Shown: positions 35,097-47,634, counted from the stretch's first letter. The stretch: DNA of 64,000 nucleotides from Dromiciops gliroides (GCF_019393635.1 NC_057862.1:264940441-265004440), one strand, 5' to 3'. Made by a program: numbers and translations. Notes: generated from the sequence alone by a model not told the origin.

Positions 35097-36430
35097 AAAA
35101 AGGATACTAATTCATATAAAACACCACTTCACCTCAGCAGGTACCACAATCAGCAATACAAGGTCGGAAAGAAATTCTCACAGGGCAGCCAAAATTCCAC
35201 TAAAACCTGTGACACCAAATCTCCATTGGCTAGGTGTTTTATGCTTAGGAATCATGGAAGAAAAATTATTTAAGTCATTGTAGGACCCACCCAGTTTGCA
35301 TAAAATTTTACATAGTTGTAATTAGTGTGCACATTTTTGTTTTGATTCTGCTTTTTCATACTACTCATTTTATATTCCTCTCCTTCCATAATTCTTCATT
35401 TTTGTATTTTACCACAGCACACACACAAAAAAAGTTTTCATACCATGCTGAAATTTCCCTGATAATTATATGCACAAATTGTCTCCAATTTCCTTAAAAG
35501 ACCTGCCAAGTTTGCATAAAATAAGTGCTGTTCTTCCATAGGATGGGTTCTAATGAAAAATTTTTAAAAGATGGGCACATTTGTAAGCAAAAGGATGAAA
35601 AGAGCTTGAAGATGAGACAAAGGAATAAGGGAAATTATCAGCTTGGTTAAATCCCAGTAGGGAAAGGGGAGGGGATTAAAATGGAATGAAGGGCAAAAGT
35701 AAATTGGCCTTAGCAAGGTAAGGTGTTATCTCTTCCTCAGTGACTACAGGAAAGGAGAAAAGGAGGGACCATGTAAATTAGTTTTGATGTGTGGAGTATG
35801 AAGAAAGAGAGAACTTACTGAAGATGGCTCCTGGTCTTCTTCTGAATACAAATGGAGGGGGGAACTTGTAAGGAACTTAACAAGTGAAGAACTTTATAAG
35901 AGCTGCTGTGAGAAGTGAGATTGTTAATCAGAGAATAAAACTATTTCCGCAGTGCAAATTTTTGTGCCATTTTGTGTTCCATTCAACAGGACATTAGAAG
36001 GATCAGAGAAAATGGGTAGTAAAGTAAATTCAGGATTGGAATATGGAAAGTCATATGCACTGATAGGATAAGAAGTCAAAGAATTCAAGAATAAAAGTGT
36101 ATAGTTGAATGAAAGAACTTCCCAAATTGAATGACTTGAGTTCACACCAAACTGAAGGTATTCAAATAGATACTGGATATTGTTGCTTAGACATGGCTTG
36201 TAGTAGATAATCTCTAAGAATTGTTTCTACTCTAAAAGTCTATAACTCCATGTTGAGTTTGATATTCCAGTAAGAGATTTAGAAGAAAATATCCAAAAAG
36301 CCATTATAAATTTTGGTCTAAGGCACAGAAGAGAGGCCATAGCTATGGTTATTTGCGTAGAAGTGATAGTTGAATTCACAGGACTGATTGAGTTTGTCAT
36401 CTGTAAAGAAGGAACAGAGGAGGATCCATT
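35097..36430 (+). other. Intergenic, not recognised
   Basis: AT-rich sequence with no gene-like ORF and no repeat that I can name. Confidence 0.4.
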
Positions 36431-37475
36431 AGTTTTTCTTTAAACAGTATTTTATTTTCCTGCAATTACATGTTAAAACAATTTTAACATTTTAATATAT
36501 TTTCTTTATTAAGTATTTTATTTTTCCTGATTATATGTAAAAACAATTTTAACATCCATTTTTAAAACTTTGAGTTCCAAATTCTCTCCCTTGCACCCTG
36601 TGCCCCCCACTTTGAGAAGGCAAGCAATTCAATACAGATTATAAATGTGTAGTCATGTAATATATTTCCGTGTTAGTTATGTTTTGAAAGAAAACAGACA
36701 AAAAACTCAAGAAAAATAAAGTTAAAAAATTATGCTTCAATCTGTATTCAGACACTATCAGTTCTTTCTCTGGGGATGGATGGCATTTTTCATCACAAGT
36801 CCTTCAGAGTTGTCTTGGATCATTGTATTGCTGAGAATAGCTAAATCTGATCATCTTACAATATTGCTGTTACTTTGTACACAGTATATTTCACTTTATG
36901 TCAGCTCATGTAAGTCTTTCCAGGTTTTTCTGAAAGCATAGTGCTCATCATTTCTTATAGCATAGTGGTATTTCAACATATCACAATTTGTTCAGTCATT
37001 CCCCAATTGATGGACATCCCTTCAATGTCTAATTCTTTGCCACTAGAAAAGAGTTGCAATAAATATTTTTGTATCTATAGATCCTTTTCCTTTTTGTTTT
37101 TTAATCTCTTTTTTGATGCACACCCAGTAGTGGTATTGCTAATTCAAAAAATTTCATAGCCCATTGGGCATAGTTCCAAATTGCTTTAGAGAATGACTGA
37201 ATCAGTTCACAACTCCATGAACAGTGTGTAAATGTCTCATTTTCCCCACATCCCCTACAATATTTGTTATTTTTTCTCTTCTGGCCTATTAACCAATTTA
37301 ATAGGTATAAGTTAGGTACTCCTAAATTATTTTGATTTACATATCTCCAATTAATAGTGAATTAGAATAGTTTTCATATGACTATAGATGGCTTTGATTA
37401 TATCATCTGAAAACTGCCTTTTGATCATTTCTCAGTTGGGGAATGGTTCATCTTAAATTTGACTTAGTTCTCTGA
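36431..37475 (-). mobile_element. L1 LINE 3' portion, minus strand (interrupted)
   Basis: Reversed L1 3' UTR and ORF2 C-terminal sequence with a locally duplicated start ('cagtattttattttcctgca' at 36,445 and 'aagtattttatttttcctga' near 36,513). It continues at about 38,395-38,465, after a plus-strand L1 inserted within it. Confidence 0.75.
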
Positions 37476-38394
37476 TCCAACCACTCTGGAGAGGAATTTG
37501 GAACTATACTCAAAGGGTTAGGGGACTATGCATACCCTTTGACCCAGTAATACCACTACTAGGTCTATATTCCAAAGAGATCATAAAAAAGGAAAAAAGG
37601 ACCCACATGTACAAAAATATTTATAGTAGCTCTCTTTGTGGTGGCAAAGAATTAGAAATTGAGGGAATGCCTATCAATTGGAGAATGGTTGAACAAGTTG
37701 TGATATATGAATGTAATGGAATACTATTGTGCTATAAGAAATGATAAGCAGGGGCAGCTAGGTGGCACAGTGGATAAAGCACTGGCCCTGGATTCAGGAG
37801 TACCTGAGTTCAAATCCGGCCTCAGACACTTGACACTTACTAGCTGTGTGACCCTGTGCAAGTCACTTAACCCCCATTGCCCTGCAAAAAAAAAAAAGAA
37901 ATGATAAGCATTCAGATTTCAGAAAAACCTTGAAAGACTTACATGAACTGATGCTGAGTGAAGTGAGAAGAACCAGGAGAACATTGTAATAGCAACACTG
38001 GGTGATGATCAACAGTGATAGACTTAGCTCTTCTCAGCAATACAATGATCCAAGACAATCCCAAAGAACTCATGATGGAAAATGTTCTCCACATCCAGAA
38101 AAAAAGAACTATGGGATTTGAATGCAGATTGAACCATACTGTTTCTACTTTTTTATTGTTTTTTTTCTTTTTTGAGGTTTTCCCTTGTGTTCTGATTCTT
38201 CTTTCACAACATGACTCATGAAGAAATATGTTTAAAGTGATTGTACATACATAACCTTTATCAGAATGCTTTCTGTTGTGGGGAGAGAAAGGAAGGAAGA
38301 AGAAAAATTTGTAACTAAAAATCTGATGAAAACAAATGTTAAAAACCATCTTTACATGTAACTGGAAAATAATAAAATACTTATGATTTTTTTA
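37476..38394 (+). mobile_element. L1 LINE 3' end, plus strand, inserted in a minus L1
   Basis: Starts at the ORF2 C-terminus ('atccaaccactctggagagg') and ends with the A-rich L1 3' end ('aatactgg'-type text then 'aaaataataaaatacttatg'). The flanking text 'tttgacttagttctc' / 'attgaatcagttctc' is a diverged target duplication. A younger SINE sits inside it. Confidence 0.75.
37751..37895 (+). repeat. Marsupial tRNA-type SINE nested in L1
   Basis: Head 'ggggcagctaggtggcacag', A tail, and a perfect target duplication aagaaatgataagca at 37,736-37,750 and 37,896-37,910. Confidence 0.95.
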
Positions 38395-39447
38395 AAAATT
38401 GAATCAGTTCTCCATATATTTGAGAAATGAGGCCTTTCTCAGAGAAACTTGCTTCAAAATTTTTTCACAGTAACTGTATTTTCCCCCATCCTGTTCATCC
38501 TGTTCCTCCTCAAAAGTGTTTTGCTTCTGACTACCCCCTCCCCCATTCTGCCCTCCCTATCAACCACCCCACCTCCTCTTATCTCTTTCTCTTCCTACTT
38601 TCCTGCAGGGTAAAATAGATTTCAATACCCAATTGAGTGTCTATGTTATTCCCTCTTTGAGCCCATTCTGATGAGAATAAGATTCACTTCCTCATCATGT
38701 ATATCATCTTCCCCTGCACTGTATAAGCTTTTTCTTGCTTCTTTTATGTGAAATAATTTACCCCATTCCACCTCTTCATTTTCCTTCCTCTCACTGCATT
38801 CCTCTATCATCCCTTAATTTTATTTTTTAGATATTATCCCTTCATATTTAACTCATACCTTTGCCCTCTGTCTATATATACTCCTTCCAACTGACCTAAT
38901 AATAAGAAAATTCTTGGGAGTTACAAGTATCATCTTCCTATGTGGGAAGGTAAACAGTTTAACTTTTTTGAATCCCTTATGATTTCCTTTTCCTGTTTAC
39001 CTTTCTATACTTCTCCTGAGTCTTGCATTTGAAAGTCAAATTTTCTATTCAGCTCTAGTCTTTTCATCAAGAAGTTCTAAAAGTCTTCTTTTTCATTGAA
39101 TGCCCATTTTTTCCCTGAAGGATTATACACAGTTTTGCTGGATAGGTGAGAAAGAAGTCAAGGAAGTGAAAAAAATTCTGAAAAGGCTAGAAATGATGAA
39201 TATCTGGAGAAAACTCAATGGGAACAGAAAGGAATATGCTTTTTCTCAGTAATATATGATATCTACACAAAAATTGACTATGTATTAGGACACATTGCAT
39301 ATGACCTTTTGAGGTCATAATGCAATAAAAATTACATTCAATAATGGACAATGGAGAGATGAGGGATTAATTGAAAATCAAAACAAGTAGATCAAAGAAG
39401 AAGTCATAGAAACAATTGTTAATTTCATTAAAGAAAATGACAATAAT

Positions 39448-39589
39448 GGGGCATCTAGGTGGCACAGTGGATAAGGTACTGGCCCTGGATTCAGGAGGAC
39501 CTGAATCCAGCCTCAGTCACTTGACACATAATACTAGCTGTGTGACCCTGGGGAAATTATTTAACCCTCATTGCCCCACCAAAAAAAAT
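39448..39589 (+). repeat. Marsupial tRNA-type SINE nested in L1
   Basis: Head 'ggggcatctaggtggcacag', body 'gctgtgtgaccctggggaaa', A tail. The target duplication 'aaaatgacaataat' / 'aaaatgacaacaat' has one mismatch. Confidence 0.9.
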
Positions 39590-40209
39590 GACAACAATAA
39601 AACAACATAACAAAATTTATGGGATGCAGGCAGCAAAACTCACAGAAGAATGTGCTGAAATCATCTTCTAACCAAGAATGGCTTGGAAAGTCAGAAGGAG
39701 GGAGCTGCTGTGCTAATACAGGAGTTGAGCCCAAGCCCACAGTCACCCTGACACAGATCCAGTCCCAGGAAGGCCTCACCAGAGAACCAGACCCCCAGAG
39801 CCTCTGAATCAGCTGAAGTGCTAGTGTTGTCTGGAACTAAGCTCACAGTCTGGTGAGTGGGCTGAGCCCTGGGCAGGGGGGAGACTACAGGGGTCTATGC
39901 TGGTGCTAAGGCAGAACTTAGATTTTACACCCCTGCTGAGAACAAGGAGCTAGGCTCGAGTAGCAGTGGCCCAGGTGGGGGAGGGGCACAGAGCTAATAA
40001 CGACAACACACAAAGCTGGTTGATTAGCAAGTTGGTCTGGGGTCATCTAAGGACCAGGGAACAGGCCAGGCTAGTGAAGAACCTGATTCTCCTTAAATCA
40101 TACTACCTGGGACTTCTGAAGCTTGGGATACTGCAGCCTGGAAACAGCACCCTACTTTAAGGAGCTAAAAGGCAAGTAAAAGAAAGGCAAGATGAGCTGA
40201 CAGAGAAAG

Positions 40210-41166
40210 GTGAGGACCATAGAAAGTTTATTCAGTAACAAGGAAGACCCAGGGGCACCCACAGAGGAAGATGTCAACATCAGGGCCCCTATATCTAAAA
40301 CTTCCAAGAAAAATATTAATTGGTCTCAGGGCACAGAGGTGCTCAAAAAGGACTTTGAAGATAAAGTTAGAGAGGCAGAGGGAAAAATGGAAAGAGAAAT
40401 GAGGGTGATGCAGGAAAGACATGAGAAAAATGTTAACAGCTTGAAAAGTCAAATTGGCCAAATGCAAAAGGAAGTACAAAAGCTCTCTGATGAAAATAAT
40501 TGCCTAAGAATTAGGATTGAACAAATGGAAGCCAGTGACTTTATGAGAAACCAAGACACAATAAAGCAAATCCAAATGAATAAAAAAATAGAGGGCAATG
40601 TGAAATATCTTCTGGGAAAAACTGCTGACCTGGAAAATAGGTCCAGGAGAGATCATTTGAAAATTATTGGTCTACCTGAAAACCATGATCAAGGAAAGAG
40701 CTTAGACATCATCTTCCAAGATATTCTCAGGGAAAATTGCCCTGAAATTCTAGAAGAAGAAGCTAAAATAGAAATTGAAAGAATCCACCGATCACCTCCA
40801 GAAAGAGATCCCAAAAGGAAAACTCCTAGGAATATTATAGCCAAATTCCAGAGCTCTCAGGTCAAGGAGAAAATATTGCAAACTGCCAAAAAGAAAGAAT
40901 TCAAGTACTGTGGAGCCCCAGTCAGGATAGCACAGGATCTAGCAGCTTCTACATTAAAGGATCAGAGGGCATGGAATATGATATTCCAGAGGGCAAAGGA
41001 AATGGGATTACAACCAAGAATCACCTACCCAGCAAAACTCATCATAATCTTTCAGTGGAAAAAATGGGACTTTAATGAAAAAGAAGACTTTCAGATATTT
41101 GTGATGAAAAGACCTGAACTGAATGGCAAATTTGACTTTCAAATACAATACCCTAGAGAACCATAA
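40210..41166 (+). CDS. L1-type ORF1 protein of the HAL1-like element, open 318 codons
   Basis: An uninterrupted frame of 318 codons. The first codon is GTG in a place where the related L1 would have ATG (gtg agg acc), so the first in-frame ATG lies later, near 40,387. Order: a charged N-terminus, a coiled coil (about residues 45-125, rich in heptad Leu/Met/Glu), an RRM-like domain with HLKIIGLPENHDQGKSLDII (about 150-240) and the C-terminal domain ending RPELNGKFDFQIQYPREP. L1 ORF1p is a trimeric RNA-binding chaperone that coats the element's RNA. Lack of any stop suggests a young copy or recent activity of the family. Expression is unknown. Confidence 0.75.
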   Translation: MRTIESLFSNKEDPGAPTEEDVNIRAPISKTSKKNINWSQGTEVLKKDFEDKVREAEGKMEREMRVMQERHEKNVNSLKSQIGQMQKEVQKLSDENNCLRIRIEQMEASDFMRNQDTIKQIQMNKKIEGNVKYLLGKTADLENRSRRDHLKIIGLPENHDQGKSLDIIFQDILRENCPEILEEEAKIEIERIHRSPPERDPKRKTPRNIIAKFQSSQVKEKILQTAKKKEFKYCGAPVRIAQDLAASTLKDQRAWNMIFQRAKEMGLQPRITYPAKLIIIFQWKKWDFNEKEDFQIFVMKRPELNGKFDFQIQYPREP

Positions 41167-41426
41167 AAAATTGGAGCTGGGGGACATACCTAAGGTCATA
41201 CAGTGGGCGACTGTCTTGTGTATGAGGCTGGGTTTTGGCTCTGATCCCCCTGAGTTCAGGGGTGGTGCTTTGTCCACTGTGTCACTTACCTAGGTGATGA
41301 CATCTTTAGAGTTAAATTGAGGGGTAAAGGGAATTCACTGGGGAAAGGGGAAGGGCAGAGGTGAAATCCTACATGAAAGAAACAGGAAAAGGCTTATGGA
41401 GTGGGGGAAGAGCTGGGAGAGAAGCA

Positions 41427-41662
41427 GGGCAGTAAATGAATTTTACACTCATCAGAAAAGGCTCAAAGATCTTAAACTCATCAGAGCTGCCTCAAGGAGG
41501 GACTAACAGACACACCCAACTGGGTGGAGTAATCTATTTAATCTGGGCAGTAAATGAGCCTAACACTCATCAGAATTGGCTAAAAGACCTCAATATCATT
41601 AGAATTGGCTCAAGGAGGGAATAATGTACACACTCAATTGGGTGGAGTAATCTCTCTAACCC
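41427..41662 (+). repeat. Two 118-bp tandem repeats in the HAL1-like 3' region
   Basis: 'gggcagtaaatga' begins each copy (41,427 and 41,545), and each copy ends near 'gggtggagtaatct'. Within each copy a half-unit ('actcatcaga...ggct') is again repeated. Confidence 0.8.
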
Positions 41663-42509
41663 TGCAAGAAAATAGGAGGGGAAGGGGATAAAGAGAGAGG
41701 GGCAAAAGAAGGAAGGGAAGAGTGGGGGAGGGGACAGACAGAGGCAAATCCCTTTTGAAGAGTGATAGGATGAAAGAAGATGGATAATAGAATAAATATC
41801 ATGGGGAAGGGAATAGGGTGGAAGGGAACCAGTTAACAATAGTAATCAAGAAAAAGAGAAAAGGAGGAAAACATGTACAAAAAACTCCTGGTGGAGGCTA
41901 AGAATTGAGAATCAAGGGAATGTCCATCAATTGAGGAATGATGGGAAAAGCTGTGCTATATGATCATAGTGGAATGGTCTTGTGCTACAGGAAATGACAA
42001 ACAGGATGATCCCAGAAAAACCTGGAAAGACTAATGAACATCAATGTATAGTGAAGTGAGCAGAGCTGGGAGGACATTGTGCATAGTGACAGCAGTATTG
42101 TTCAATGAGCAATTGTGAATGACTTAACTACTCTCAGCAATGCAATGATCCAAGACAATCCCAAGGAACTAATGAGGAAGCTTACTATGCACCCCTATAA
42201 AAAGAACTGATAAAAAGAATACTTGTGGATTGTACATATATAATCTGGTTGCAATCTTGTGGAGGGAGGGAGGAAGAAAAATTTGGAACTCTAAATCTTA
42301 TGAAAATGAATGTTGAAAAGTACCCTTACATGTAACTGGAAAATAAAATAAATGTTTGTTGCTGAAAAAAATAAATAAAGTATATTAGGGGTTAGTAAAG
42401 AGGAAAAAAAATGTATGGGATGCAGCCAAAGTGGTATGTAGGAGGAAATTTATATCTCTAATTGCTTACATCAATAAAATGAGAAAAAGCAAATTAATGA
42501 ATTGGGCAT

Positions 42510-43002
42510 TGTGAGAAAATGGGTAGTTGTCTCCTCTCAATGGGGATAAAACAGTCAATCATATTCCTCCTGACCTGTTTTTAGGACAAAGTTCTCAGAT
42601 CCCCTCCCTCCCCCTTGGGCTAACAAAATCACGTGATTCAAGGAGCCCTGGTCTCAATAAGGTCTGCTCCTGAGTTGTGTCCATATAAGGAAGAATAAGT
42701 TCCACTCCTGAATTATGTCCATATAAGGAAGAACTGATTAGGGATGGGAATACTTCATTCCAATTAGCTAGTTTTTGCACATAGATTGTAACCCTTGAGT
42801 AATTGGACCAATGAGGAAAAAGGGGAGGGTCCATTCACGTTAGGGACTAGGGTTTAAAACAGGGCCTCTGAACCCCCTTTCTTTGCACCCACTAGCTGCA
42901 CACTAGGGTGCCTCCTTCTCATGAGAAGGAAATAAAAGAACCTTTGTCACATCGATGCTGAGTTCCTGATAATTATTGAGAAGAGGGTTGTTTTCCCTTA
43001 CA
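42510..43002 (+). mobile_element. Solo LTR fossil, second family
   Basis: 493 bp with TG...CA ends (tgtgagaaaatggg to ttcccttaca), flanked by ggcat (42,505-42,509 and 43,003-43,007). A five-base duplication fits ERV3/ERVL-type better than ERV1. An AATAAA near 42,930 in plus orientation and a TTTAAA box before it support the + strand. It has an internal near-repeat 'tgtccatataaggaagaa'. No coding region; unrelated to the other two LTRs. Confidence 0.7.
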
Positions 43003-46000
43003 GGCATGCAACTAAAATAAATTTTTAAATTAACAAATTCAAAAATCCCCAATTAAACACCAAATTAGAAATCCTGAAAATCAAAGGAGAGACTAATAAA
43101 ATTGAAATTTAAAAATCAGTGAATGAATAAATAAAATTAATTATTTTTATGGTAAAAACATTAAAATAGATAAACCATAGGTTAATTTGAACAAAAAAGA
43201 AAGAAAATAGAAAACCAAATTGCTAGTGTCAAAAATGAAAGGGGCAAACTCAGCAACAATGAAGAAGAAATTGTGAAAATTGTTAGAAGTTATTTTGCTC
43301 CATTATATGCCAAGAAATTTGACAACCTAAATGACATGGATCTACAAAAAAATTACCCAGATTAATAAAAGAGCAAATTAAATACTTCAATAACCCAATT
43401 TTACAAAAAGAAATTGAACAAGTCATCAATGAACTTCCTAAGAAAAATCTCCAGGAATAGATGGATTCACAAGTGAATTTTACCAAATATTCAAAAATAA
43501 TTAATCCTAATATTATATAAACTACATATACTATAATTACCATATAAACAATTTGGGGAAATATGTGAAGAGGGAGTCCTACAAAATTCCTTTTATGACA
43601 CAAATATAGTACTGACACCCAAACCAGGAAGAGTCAAAAAAGAGAAAATTATAGAACAATTTTTTGAATGAATATGGGTGCAAAAAACTTTTTTAAAAAC
43701 TAGCAAAGAGATTACAGCAATATATCACAAGTATCATACACTATGCAGGGTTGGTTCAATATTAGGAAAACTATCAGCCAAATTGAATTATCAATAACAA
43801 AATCAACAGAAATCATATGATAATCTCAGAAGATGTAGGAAAAGCCTTTGACAAAATATAGCACCCACTCCTATTAAAAATACTAGAGAGCATAGGAATA
43901 AATGGAGCTTACCTTAAAATGATAAAAAAAAAACCATCTTATCTGTAATGGGGATGAGCTATAAGCCTTCTCAATATAATCAAGGGTGAAGCAAGGATGC
44001 CCATTATCACCTGTGTTATTTAATATTGTAGTAGAAAAGTTAGCTATAACAATAAGAGAAGAAAATAAAATTAAAGGAATTAGAATAAGCAATGAAGAAA
44101 CAAAACTATAACTCTTTGCAGATGATATGATGTTATACTTAGAAAATCCTAGAAAATCAACTAAAAAAATACTTGAAATTATTAACAACTTTAGCAAAGT
44201 TGCAAGACACAACTAGCAAAAACACACAAATCATCAGCATTTCTATATATTACCAACAAAGTCCAGCAGCAAGATATAGAGAAATTCCAACTTAAATAAC
44301 TTTAGAAAATATAAAATACTTGGGAGTCTACCTGACAAGACAAACACAGGAACTATATGAACATAACTATAAAACATTTCTCTCACAAATAAAGTCAGAA
44401 TATAAACAATTGGAAAAATATTAATTGCTCATGGGTAGGTCAAGCCAATATAATAAAATTATAATCCTATCTAAATTAATCTATTTAGTGCTATAGCAAT
44501 CAAACTATCAAAAATATTTTATACATCTAGAAAAATAATAACAAAATTCATCTGGAAAAGCAAAAGCTCAAGGATATCATGGGAATAAATGAAAAAATGC
44601 AAAAGAAGTTGGTCTAACCATATCATATCTCAAACTGCATAAATGCAGTAATTATAAAAACATTCTGGTACTGACTAAGAAATAGTGGTGGATCAGTGGA
44701 ATAGAATAGGTATGAATTAAAATAAATGACTACAGTAACCTGAAAATCAAGGCTATTGGAACATAAACTCATTATTTGACAAAAACTGCTGGGAAAACTG
44801 GAAAATGGTATGGCAGAAACTGGGTCTAGACCAACATCTCACACCAAATACTAAAAGTCAAAATAGATAAGTACCTTAAGTGAGCATAGAATAATTTATC
44901 TGTCAGATTTATGGGCAGAGGAAGAATTTAGGACCAAAGAAGATATAGAGAGATTACAAAATGTAAAGTAGATAATTTTGATTATATAAAATTTTAAAGC
45001 TTTTGCACAAACAAGAGCAATGCAAACAAAATTATAAGGAAAGCAGAAAACTGGGAAAGAATATTTGTATCAAGTATCTCTGACAAAAACCTCATTTCTC
45101 AAATATATAGAGAATTGAGTCAAATTTATAAAAACTTGTTATTCCCTAATTAATAAATGGTCAAAGGATATGAACAAGCAGTTTTCAAAGAAATAAAAAC
45201 TATCGACAACCATATGAAAAAATGCTCTAAATCACTATTGATTAGAGAAATGCAAATTTAAGACTACTCTGAGATACCACCTCACACTTATCAGAGTGGC
45301 TAATATAACAAGAAGGAAAAATGTTGGATGTTGGAGAAGATGCAAGAAAACTGGAACTCTAATCCACTCTTGGTGGAGTTGTGAAAAGATCCAACCTTTC
45401 TGGAGGGTAATTTGGAACTGTGGCCAAACTGTACATACCCTTTGATCCAAAAATATCACTGCTAGCTTTATATTTCAAAAACATCCAAAAAAAGAGAAAA
45501 AGACCTATTTGTACAAAAATATTTATAACAGCTCTTTTTCTGGTGGCTAAGAATTGGAAATCAAAGGAATGTCCATCAATTGGGGAATGGCTAAACAAGC
45601 TGAAGTATATGGTTGAAATGGAATATTATTGTGCTATAAGAAATGACAAGCAGGATGATTTCAGAAAGGCCTAAAAGACTTGTATGAACTGATGTATAAT
45701 GAAGTGAGCTGAAGCAGGAGAAAGTTTGTGCACAGTGATAGCAATATTGTTTGATGAAGAGCTGTGAATTACTTAGCTAAAACAATGATCCAAGACAATC
45801 CCAAGGACTAATGATGAAACATGATCCACCTCTAGAGAAAGAACTGAACACAGACTGAAGCATTATATTTTTCACTTTCTTTCATTTTTTCCCCTTTATT
45901 GGAGCCTTCTTATACAAAATGACTAATACGGAAATGTTCTACATAATTGCACACGTATGACCTATATCTGATTGCTTACCACCTCAAGGAGGGGTGAGAG

Positions 46001-46075
46001 AAGGGAAAGGAGGGAGAGAATTTGGAACTGAAAACTAAATAAAAGTGTTTATTAAAAAGAAAAAGGTAAAAAAAA

Positions 46076-46827
46076 AGAATAGGGGATCCCTACCTCCTAG
46101 AGCAGCCCATTCCACTTTTGGATATTAAGCTATTTTGCCTAAATTAATTTTTTTAGTAATTCTGACTCATTGTATCTAACTGTTTCCACAAGCCAAGCAG
46201 AACCATCAGAATTCATCATAAAATTATGAATTCATCTTACTGAATCCAGCATCTACATGATAGTGCTTCAACTATTTATATTAAGCTATAATTCAATCCA
46301 TTTTATTTATTAGCCATACTTTATACATTTGCCACCTTCCAGATGTCTCAACAGCTATTCTTCCAATGTTATAGTCACTCTTTTTGTTATCTAGTTTGTT
46401 GGTTATGCATAGGCAGTTTTCCCTCTCCCTCTTTTTAATTTATAGCTTTTCTTTTTCATTAGATTTGCAAGACTTCAGTTAAATATATTCATACTAGTCC
46501 TTGTTAGGTACACTCCTGTCCAGAAGTACATCATTCTGATAAAATATAGGCATACAACTGTGGTCCAAAAATCCAGATTGCACTGTGTCTGAGGACACCA
46601 TATCACACCACTTGTGTCCCTAAGGTCTTTACTTCCTTATTGAAATCTTCATAATTTTTTGCAAAGTTTTCTAGGTTCTTTCTTCTCTGGCTTCCACCAT
46701 TTTTTCATCTACTCTGAAGCCTCTCTTTTAAGTAATGAGCAGTTTCCTCCTTCTTCCACCAAGTATATTTAACTAGGAACTCCAGGCAAGACAAAGGACT
46801 AGCTGGTAGCTGGTTAATGGGTCTAAT

Positions 46828-46828
<1 letters not shown>
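46076..46828 (+). other. Intergenic, not recognised
   Basis: AT-rich flank of the L1 with no gene-like ORF; it precedes the simple-repeat cluster upstream of S-epsilon. Confidence 0.4.

Positions 46829-46830
<2 letters not shown>

Positions 46831-46894
<64 letters not shown>
46831..46894 (+). repeat. (TC)n microsatellite
   Basis: About 32 TC units followed by 70 bases of pyrimidine-rich sequence. Confidence 0.98.
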
Positions 46895-46900
<6 letters not shown>

Positions 46901-47319
46901 TTTCTCTCCCTCTATTTCTTTTCTTTTCCTCCCTCCCTCTCTCCCTCTCCCCCCTCTATCTTTCTCTTATTGCATCCATGAGCTCACACAAGGTGGCTGG
47001 AACAGAATTCGGGACTGCCTCGTCCTTATGTGAAGAACAAAGAATAATTTTCCCATATGCTCTCCTTTCTCTGTATCCTTTGCTGCAGTAGGCCATCCTT
47101 CCTACCCCTCCTATTAATACATACATTAAGAGAACTAGTCTGCTAGCTGAAGACAGAAATATTCCTTCAAAATCTTCCCTAGTAATTTTTTTGAGGGAAT
47201 GGTGCAGTGGAGGCTTCAGACCAAGCATTTAGGAACTGAAAAAAATATCTGGAACAAAGAGAAAAAATGTCTCACACTAGGTCCTTACTGATTCTGGGGA
47301 AAAGGAAGAAAGAAAGGAA

Positions 47320-47385
47320 TTATGCTAAATACTTTACAAATATTATCTCATTTGATCTTTACAACAACCCTGGGAGGTAGGTGCT

Positions 47386-47433
<48 letters not shown>

Positions 47434-47575
47434 TCCATTTTATAGTTAAGAAAATGGTGGCAGACACTGTGCCTGGGGCCACACAGCTAGTAAGTATTTG
47501 AGGCTGGATTTGAACTCAGATCTTCTTGATTCTGGGCCTAGTGTTCTATTTAATATACCATACTATTGACTCCAT
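47320..47575 (-). repeat. MIR-type SINE carrying an (ATC)n expansion
   Basis: 'ttatctcatttgatctttac', 'gggaggtaggtgctatcatc', then about 16 ATC units (47,385-47,432), 'gccacacagctagtaagtat' and 'tttgaactcagatcttcttg'. The microsatellite grew inside the SINE body. Confidence 0.7.
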
Positions 47576-47628
47576 GGCAGAGTAGCAGAGGCACAGACAC
47601 AGAGAGACAGAAGTTGAGAAAAAGGCAT

Positions 47629-47634
<6 letters not shown>

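Larger units (their letters stand above)
39630..42413 (+). mobile_element. HAL1-like (ORF1-only) LINE
   Basis: 2.78 kb inserted in L1 ORF2 with a perfect 12-bp target duplication tatgggatgcag (39,618-39,629 and 42,414-42,425). 5' part with no ORF (39,630-40,209), then a single ORF1 (40,210-41,166), then a 3' region holding an old SINE-like segment (41,170-41,290), two 118-bp tandem repeats (41,427-41,662) and an L1-type 3' end with a short A-rich tail. No ORF2 sequence lies between ORF1 and the 3' end, which is the definition of half-L1 elements. These must borrow the L1 reverse transcriptase. Confidence 0.8.
38466..46075 (+). mobile_element. L1 LINE, plus strand, with an inverted 5' part and three nested insertions
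   Basis: 38,466-39,147 is ORF1-end/spacer sequence in minus orientation (compare 30,280-30,965). From 39,148 the L1 runs in plus orientation: endonuclease piece, then after insertions ORF2 RT (43,013-44,220, 'gcagatgatatgatgttata' at the FADD site) and C-terminal parts to a poly(A)-like end near 46,075. Insertions: SINE 39,448-39,589, HAL1-like element 39,630-42,413, solo LTR 42,510-43,002. Many stops; non-functional. Confidence 0.75.

Noticed and set aside
47385-47432. CRISPR-like short repeats
   Set aside because: A plain ATC microsatellite with no spacers, in a vertebrate genome.
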